The notes beneath the pieces were generated by a model that was not told the DNA's origin, made no database searches, and worked only from the letters and a program-made list of their open reading frames with translations. A program made the translations under genes and the position numbers. Positions 57,201-64,000 of a DNA stretch of 64,000 bases are shown here, in pieces. Origin of the DNA: Przewalskia tangutica (taxonomy: Eukaryota; Streptophyta; Magnoliopsida; Solanales; Solanaceae); contig CM056724.1 in NCBI GenBank assembly GCA_029844215.1, positions 35,626,446 to 35,690,445 on the forward strand, in the 5' to 3' direction. Numbering within the stretch: the stretch's first letter is position 1; each line of letters begins with the position of its first letter.

Positions 57201-57669
57201 AGACTATTATGATTTCATTTACGTATTTTTAGTTTCACATACTCTGCACTGTTATCGACCTCCTTCGGGCCGTTCATGCCGCAGTTGAGGTACACCGCCG
57301 TTGATCCTAGCTCTCGTGGTCACAGCGTTTGGGAAGCTCCGTTTCTCCGAGGCTTATCATGGTATAGTCCCCGTCGTAGTAAGTGTTTACATTCGGGGTT
57401 TGGCGGGGCCCCGTCCCGCCATTGTTGTCATATCATTCTGCAGGTCCATAGTAATCTTTGTGGCGGTGGTTTGTAAAAAGGATTAAACTGTTCATGTTGA
57501 AAAAGTTGTTATTTACATATATGCCGAAAGACAAGTTTTTCTCAGATTATTGTTTCATATTTCATAATATGTCTTGTATCGTTTTATGTTCCGCTGATTA
57601 CTCTGATGTTGTATCACTAGGGTGCCCGGGGTAAGGCACCAGTCACGGGCCCGGAATCGGGTCGTGACA
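54286..57669 (+). repeat. Element G 3' LTR (3.38 kb)
   Basis: Begins TGTTATACCCG and ends GTCGTGACA. TATAAATA at 54698-54705. Contains three CTATGCG units at 18-bp spacing (56784, 56802, 56820). Short open frames inside it are not considered genes. Confidence 0.92.
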
Positions 57670-57775
57670 TGGGTAGAAAAGTTGAAGTTTGGGGGTGTTG
57701 TGTTCGCTGCTAGTTGTTGATTGTGTAAGAAACATTGTGCCACTAAATTAAAAGCTCCAGAAACTATTTTAAACC

Positions 57776-58899
57776 ATGGCCACCAGGAAGAGAAGAGGCT
57801 CCACATCCACCCCAACCCCACATTACGATAATACTAGGTTTGTGAGCTACGAAGCCTTCCAAAGATACAAAAAGCTTGATACTGCACCCATAATACCGAG
57901 AAGGGAATGGACTACGGAGGAGTCATATGGGGAGGAAGATGTTTATGAGCCCATCCGGCTATGATTGAGTTAAGGGGTGGAGGAGATTCAGAATCAGGAG
58001 AAGATAGCACCAGTGAACACAACAATGGTGCGTGAATTTTATGCCAACTTTCCTAGAAGGTGGAAAGGGGATGCTTTGTTAGGGAGCTTATGTGCTGTGG
58101 ATGAGAGAATGTAAATGCACAATGAAGGCGGTTGATGTTGAAGAAAGAAGTGATTGGAATCACTTTAGAACACGGTCTGTAAGACCGACCACATCGATGG
58201 AATGCCGCCGCATACACCGTGAGCTACCATGGGGCTGTTTTTGATATTGGAAGAAATGGATCAAGAGCACTGAACAGGTGCCAATTCAACAAAGTGGCCA
58301 AAGGTTGGCTATATTTCGTCAGCGCCCGCATGATTCCATCCACGCACTTCACCAGAGTGCCAGAGGATAGGATTAAACTGATATATGGAATTATGAGGGG
58401 AATGGCGATTGATGTGGGGAAAGAAATAGTGCAGAGCGTTGAAGAAATCAGCAGGTTGGTGACAACAGGTAGATTGGGACACGGTTCACTCATTACCAGT
58501 CTTTGCCACATGAGTGCGGTCCCAAAACTACCCACTGACACTCATGAGAGAAACCAACTGCCAGTGTCCTGTGGGATAGTGCACTCTTTCCCAGACCCAA
58601 GCCCCCCAGCAGCCAGACGAAGAGTACAACCAGCAGCAGCAGCAGCAGAGGCCGCCATGGACGAAGATGAGCCTGAAATAGGGGCTCAATATGAGGCAGG
58701 ACCTAGCCACCAGCCAACCACAGGAGCAGAACCTTCAACGCCCACGATGGAGCAATTGTTTCAAAATCAGATGAGGATGATGCAGACCTTGGACACAGTA
58801 GTACAAGGACAACAAGAAACAAGGCAACAAATCAACGAGTTGAGTTCCTTGTTCAACCAATGGTCGATGCATTATCCACCGCCACCACCACCATTTTAG
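57776..58899 (+). pseudogene. Element E ORF2: 'putative plant transposon protein'-like
   Basis: ATG at 57776 in a good context (ACCATGGCC). It begins MATRKRRGSTSTPTPHYDNT, a basic, Ser/Thr-rich start like that of A ORF2. A frameshift and stop at 57962 and further stops to about 58150 break the N-terminal third. From about 58215 a 226-codon open frame covers the core domain (KVAKGWLYFVSARMIPSTH, DRIKLIYGIMRGMAIDVG, EISRLVTTGRLGHGSL) and a C-terminal region rich in Ala, Gln and Met that ends FNQWSMHYPPPPPPF. The core resembles PF20167 (from memory). The length of about 370 codons matches A ORF2. No transmembrane segment or catalytic motif visible; function unknown. Confidence 0.78.
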
Positions 58900-60091
58900 C
58901 CAAAGTCTGTAAGTGTCTTATTTCTTTTATTGTCTTTGAGTCTACACACATTGGGGACAATGTGTGATTTAAGTTTGGGGGTATTTTATTTGTGTCATGT
59001 TATGTTTTATTTAAGTCTTTTTATTGTTTTATGTATTTTTGAGTCACAATTTTTTTTTCCCTTTTTGAGTCATAATTGTCTGTCAAAGATCATGTATGCT
59101 GTAGTTGCTAGAAACACCTAGTGAAGTAAGGTGGAATAATGTAACGGAATTGAAGCAACTATCTAAACACCTAAGTTAGATATGCCAAAAACTCAGAATC
59201 ATCTATTTGGAGTTTCTTGCTTGAGTTATGCATGCTAAATGATAAATACTTATGTGTTATGATTGCTTGCTATTTGAGGCAAAATAGTTAGGATATGCAT
59301 GTTAGGGAGATGACTCAGGCATTTCTTTGATAGCCAATTCTTACCATTCTTTTCTATCCCGTACTTTAAAAATATCCCTAGTCAGCCCCATTGACCCTAA
59401 ATTTGAAACTTCTTCTTTGACACCCTATATTCCCACAAATCGTACCATAAGTGAAAATATGAAATAGTGGAATACATTGTGTTAAAAAAATGAGACAAAA
59501 AGAGTGAATAAGTCTGTTGCACCCCAATACAAAAGTAATAAGAAATAGGCAAAAGCCTAAGTTTGGGGGTGCTTGTCATTATTATATATTTCACTCTCCC
59601 AAAACAAAAGAGGGGAAAGATAGAATCGAAATGAAGAAAAGAACAAAAAGAAAAAGGGAAATACTGAAAAGCTGAAGAGCTTATGGTACACGAAATGAGC
59701 CTAAATTGCCTATTTTTACCTACCTATACCTAAGCCTACATTACAACCCTTAAAGTCCTGAAGATCTCTTCTATGCATATCCAGGATTAGTGGAGAATAG
59801 CAAGTAAGCATGCCATAGGATTTTTTGAATTTATATGCATGATTTAGTATATTGACTTCCATTAAAGCATGATGAATATGAGTTTGCGAAATATCTAGCT
59901 TAATGTGCTGAAATGTCATGCTATATGTTCCTGCATATTAGTTTGCTAACCTTCATGTTTTTCTAGTTAACACTAATGCAGCAAAAGTAATCAATGGCAG
60001 TGAGTCTTTTATTTTTCGTTTCTTTGAGTCTTTTATTTTATTTCTTTCTATCTTTGCTCGAGGGCGAGCAAAGGTTAAGTTTGGGGGTATT
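58900..60091 (+). other. Element E 3' non-coding region with three hairpin-PPT modules
   Basis: No coding sequence. Module 1: hairpin 58945-58966 (arms CACACATTG/CAATGTGTG, loop GGGA) and AAGTTTGGGGGTATT at 58971-58985. Module 2: hairpin 59546-59559 (arms TAGGC/GCCTA, loop AAAA) overlapping AAGTTTGGGGGT at 59559-59570. Module 3: hairpin 60052-60073 (arms CTTTGCTCG/CGAGCAAAG, loop AGGG) and AAGTTTGGGGGTATT at 60077-60091, which touches the LTR and is the true PPT. Confidence 0.8.
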
Positions 60092-61425
60092 TGATCGGTG
60101 TATTTTATATACACCTTTTGAGTCAGTTTTAGTTAGTCTTTTATCCCGTTTTGCACATATAAGTGTTGTATTAGGATAGTTTTCCTTTCTATTGAGTCAA
60201 AGTGGTTAAAATGGCCAAATGGCGGAAAAGGAGCTAAAAGAGGGCAAAAGAGGAGATGTCAGAGCTGAAAACAGAGAAAGTGGCGAACGAGGGTGAAATC
60301 CGCCAGCGCGCGCTCCTGCAATGGTGCGCGGCGCGCCACTATTCGAGAGGTCAGAAGACCAGCGTCGCGCGCCTCGAGACAGCAGATGCGGGGCCGCGCG
60401 CCTCGCATGCCAGATATCGGGGCGGCGCCAAAACACCCGGACGATCGCAGACTCCGGCCGCGCGCTGTCGCAAGTGCCGCGGCGCCGACGCGGAAAAATT
60501 AGGTTTTTGGACGAAATTCTGGGCCAGGCCTGAAGGAAAAGAGGGAGGCGGTTTTCAGCCTATAAAAGGAGAACCCTAGGCAGTTTTTAAGGGTTCCCTT
60601 TCTTGCACAACACAAGGCTTCTTGCTTAGAGATTGGAGACCATAGTCTAGTAATTTCTTTTCCTTTTCTTTACTTTATTTCGCTTTTGTATGATGAACAT
60701 GGGATTAGTTCTTGTCATGTCAATGACTAGGAACTAATTCCTCTATAGGGCTTTCCATGTTAAATCTCTAGAAATTTTTGTTATGAGTTAATGCATGCTT
60801 ATGGTTATTTTTCTTATTGTGAGATCTATCCAATATTTGAGTTGAATTCTTGGTAATTAATTGACAACTAATTATCACTATATGATTTCTAATCAGATTC
60901 CGAAAGGGGGGGATTGTGAATATGCTGTAAGTTGGATAGACATTCTTGGATTGGGGATGAAAATACCTCAATTATTTATGTAGTGTTAATGAGAGGCTTA
61001 ACAACCCTAATTTTGCGCATTGTGCGTGACGGTTAACTAGGTTCTTGTTCTTAATCCTCCTATAGAGTTATCCTTATCACCGAAAGGTAGGTAAGGTGCA
61101 ATACTGGGGTTGAGTGTTTATATAACCCTAACGGGAGTATAAAATGATTTAGTGAACCTGCTTTCTCCAAAAGAAAAAGACCATAAGTCATTGCATTAAT
61201 AAGTAACATAAGCGGATAGTGAGGAGACGTGGAAGCCCTATTCTCATCACAACTGAAGTAACCCTTTATAGTTAAATAGCTTTTATAATTCTTAGTTATA
61301 AACAACAAATCAAAATATCAATTTACCAAATAGATACAAAAAAATAGATAGTTGGTACTTGAACCCTAATCCTTGAGGACGATATTCGGTCTTATCAAGA
61401 CTATACTACTTGTCACGATAACGTG
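60092..61425 (+). repeat. Element E 3' LTR, truncated by F
   Basis: Matches 43423-44794 and stops 38 bp short of the LTR end. TATAAAAG at 60561-60568. GC tract 60300-60495. Confidence 0.92.
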
Positions 61426-64000
61426 TGTCGCACCCGATTTTGAACTCTCAGGCTTAAATGCGCGACGGAATGGTTATCCTCCCCAAAAATGTAAAAATAA
61501 ATGTTAAAATGTTTAAGGGAGTCGCCACCTAATTAATTGGGTGAATTAGGACACCTAAATACTAACTGATTAAAGTCAGCATTAACTCCATTTAATGGTC
61601 TGTAAAACTAAATAAGATTCTGAGTAAGGATTCTTTATTATCCTAAAGGGAAGGTGTAAGGCACCCTAAAAGATCCGCTAACTTGCGGTTGTCCGTTCAA
61701 ACATAGGTTAATTTATTTAGCTAAGGGATGTATATTTTTAAAAAAAAGATTATTTAAGCAAAAGGGATGTGGTAAGCATCTAAAGAAAATATATATATAC
61801 TGATAACTAAAGGGTATTATAAGACTCACGACAATATACAAAAGTTGATTATGAAATTAATTAATTTTAACAAAAGTAGGAAAATGATAATTTATTCCTA
61901 TTAATATATGTAAGGTTAAGACCTTTATATAAAGCTAATTATGAAATTGTTTTATATACGTGTTGGCGAACATTACTTCCTATGCTATTTAGGGAGAGTT
62001 TAGGAGAAAACTTATCTCTTAAGAATTAAATCTGGAGGAATATATTAACTTCGCGACTAAAGCACAACTAGGGTTAATTATTATTTTTTTAGATTTTTAT
62101 ATGATGAGTCTAGACTAAGTAAGGATGAATTTATGTTTAAACTACCCTTTCCAAAGTATTCCAAAGACCAATAGAATTAATTATCCTATTAATTACGAGG
62201 TTAATAAATATGACAATAATAAACGAATAAGCAAATAAACAAACGCATAAATAAGCATAAAGAAGAGTGAGATTGGCGTTGTTGCGACGTCTAGAGCGGA
62301 TGGTGACATCATCTATCCTATAGCTGTTTGGAAGCCCTGCGGCGGAAGTATAGTTGGCGATATGGAAGTCATGATGAGTCTCGTACCGAGACTCTTGATT
62401 ATTCTTCCCGATGCATGTCATGTAAAAATAAGAAAGAAAAGGATTAGTAAATAATCTAGCCTTCGTCATATGCAAAAAAAAAAAGAAAAAAAAAACGAAT
62501 AGAATGTTGCACCAAATACATTATACACATATACACATCGCCGCTTGTTACTATGGCGATCTGGATGACACCTCCCCAAATGTTGAATTCCTTGAGATAT
62601 TAATTAAGTACTAGGCCTCGATATGCAAGCAACGCGACTCGGGCCCGATAATATGATTCGGTTGAAATATCAGCATTATCACCCAACATGCCCATTTATA
62701 CAGACTCACTTCTAATATCTAGCCATATAAGGGTTGATATACACAAGACATCCACATAAACCAGAGAGGTATACAACCTATATACATTGAATGTATACTA
62801 ATGCGATTTAAACATCATATTAGATATCTGGAAAATAGTGAGCCATTGAGTAGCAGTGCAGATAAGTCAGCAGTATATCTGTTGCGATGTACTATCATTG
62901 TTACACTGGATTGGCAGGATTCTAAAGAAGGTATGAAGCAGATATGCCCGAGACCAATAGTTTAGATACATTCCTTGTGGGACAAACTCATTTTAATCCT
63001 AGAAGAACTGCTGTAAAGGTCATGTAACAGGTACATCTCCTAACTTATTCAGTTTCATATAGATCAAGGGTATGAGAAAACATATAGACAAATTTAATCC
63101 GTCCGAAACTATCCGTTATCCACTAAATGTGTCCACGAACTGAGTATATGAATAACTTCATTAACAGGCTATGTGAGTCATAATGGTATAGTTAGTTGGT
63201 GATTCATTTTAAGATTAAGCCAATCGAGATACCTCAAACGCAGGATTCATCAACCAAACAAGTCTCGTACTATCACTCTAGCATAGACGACCTTTAACTT
63301 AATGTTCAAACTGAATTGATTCGTATACCAAACGTACATCTAAGTAAACAGTATACAACTAATGTTTTGGCAGATCCTGATATGCAATATTCCTAAAATG
63401 AGATAACAACTTCATTACTTCTACCAAAACTCAGATCTAGTAGCATGTGTAGGGGCTGTAAAATCAAGAGACGGTATACTTTATATGATGGATTTGGATT
63501 ATATTAAAAGACAGGGTAGAAATCTGAGATACAACAGTAATCATCTAGGTATTAGGCAGTCTTCGTGAGTTCAATAAATAGCGAGATAGGTATTACCCTT
63601 TTTTCCAGACTTGAAGTAATTTTAACAAACATATAGCAGAATATATCAACTAATGACACATAAATGGACCTAAGACCTTTATACGAATGTTATACACTTA
63701 ACCATACCCCAAAAAAAAAACTTCGAATACATACATGCTTAGAGAACAGAGTCGACACTCATTCTAATATATTAAAAAAAAACCACAACTAACAGATTTA
63801 TCAGGAGACGACGACTAAACCAAATCGAATAGATTTAACACAATGACATGAATCTCCTTATACAGAGCATACAGTATCAATTTAAGCGACTGAATAAGAG
63901 AAAGATAGTGGATTTCCGGACCTTTTGCGGGTAGCGAACTGAGGCGACGACAAATGTTTTCCCAGAATCGTCAAAGGAAAATCCGCAAAGAACTGTTTCG
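61426..64000 (+). mobile_element. Repeat F: probable LTR element inserted in the E 3' LTR, runs off the window
   Basis: Starts TGTCGCACCCGATTTTG directly at the break in the E LTR, the look of an LTR terminus. Blocks GGGAGTCGCCACC (about 61528) and GGGAAGGTGTAAGGCACCC (about 61648) resemble conserved parts of plant LTR repeats I have met before; no name can be given. The rest to 64000 is AT-rich without a recognised gene, PBS or second LTR. Frames such as 62137-62475 (-) show no family resemblance. Orientation is assumed from the terminus. Confidence 0.5.

Larger units (their letters stand above)
48314..57669 (+). mobile_element. Element G: Tekay/Del-like gypsy element with very long LTRs and a reduced interior
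   Basis: Exact TSD TGGGT at 48309-48313 and 57670-57674. LTRs of about 3.35-3.38 kb (TGTTATACCC at the 3' copy; the first bases of the 5' copy are altered). PBS of tRNA-Met type, interior of 2.6 kb with gag and integrase/chromodomain-end remnants only, PPT AAGGGGAGAA. Lineage is inferred from the LTR start, PBS, PPT and remnants. Confidence 0.88.
43423..61425 (+). mobile_element. Element E: non-autonomous Athila-like element, containing G and cut by F
   Basis: LTRs start TGATCGGTG at 43423 and 60092, and the 5' LTR ends GCGCATCA at 44832. Order: 5' LTR, tRNA-Asp PBS, gag-protease, junction motif, GC tract, [element G], ORF2, 3' region with three PPT-like tracts, 3' LTR. The 3' LTR lacks its last 38 bp because repeat F begins at 61426; the TSD of E therefore cannot be checked. 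RT, RNase H and integrase are absent. It is the most complete guide to the layout of this family. Confidence 0.9.

Overview
The window is nuclear DNA of a flowering plant, probably a eudicot, from a repeat-dense region of the kind found in pericentromeric heterochromatin. No intact host gene was recognised. Almost all of it is LTR retrotransposons nested in one another, most with stop codons, frameshifts and deletions. The base for this is paired LTRs, primer-binding sites (PBS), polypurine tracts (PPT), target-site duplications (TSD) and recognisable Ty1/copia and Ty3/gypsy protein remnants.

Layout. (1) 175-24289: a decayed Ty1/copia element (copia-1, + strand). Its 3' LTR was split by gypsy element A (8643-23691, - strand, TSD TGTAA), and A was in turn split by the related element B (12695-19463, - strand, TSD GATTT). 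(2) 26091-38393: gypsy element D (- strand, tRNA-Met-type PBS, almost no coding sequence), containing element C (29026-35992, - strand). (3) 38394-43422: sparse sequence with a tRNA-derived SINE, a possible host exon, and a 5' copia fragment (copia-2). (4) 43423 to beyond the window: element E (+ strand), interrupted by G (48314-57669, a Tekay/Del-like gypsy with 3.4-kb LTRs, TSD TGGGT). The 3' LTR of E is broken at 61425 by another repeat, F, which runs off the window.

A, B, C and E form one Athila-like family. They share a PBS matching tRNA-Asp, a gag-protease ORF, no reverse transcriptase, RNase H or integrase, a conserved junction motif, a GC-rich palindromic tract, and a long 3' non-coding region. 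A and E also carry a second ORF (ORF2) resembling the 'putative plant transposon protein' domain. They look like non-autonomous elements that would need enzymes from a related full-length element.

The most interesting signals are non-coding. In all four Athila-like elements the 3' region carries three polypurine-tract-like sequences about 500-700 bp apart. At least two of these are coupled to hairpins, and the hairpin next to the LTR shows a compensatory base-pair change between elements. Separately, a GC-rich tract built on a GGCGCC-type palindrome lies about 50-85 bp upstream of the TATA box in LTRs of both copia and Athila-like elements. In several elements it has diverged between paired LTRs far more than its flanks. 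The same tract recurs inside the Athila-like elements just upstream of ORF2, suggesting an internal promoter.
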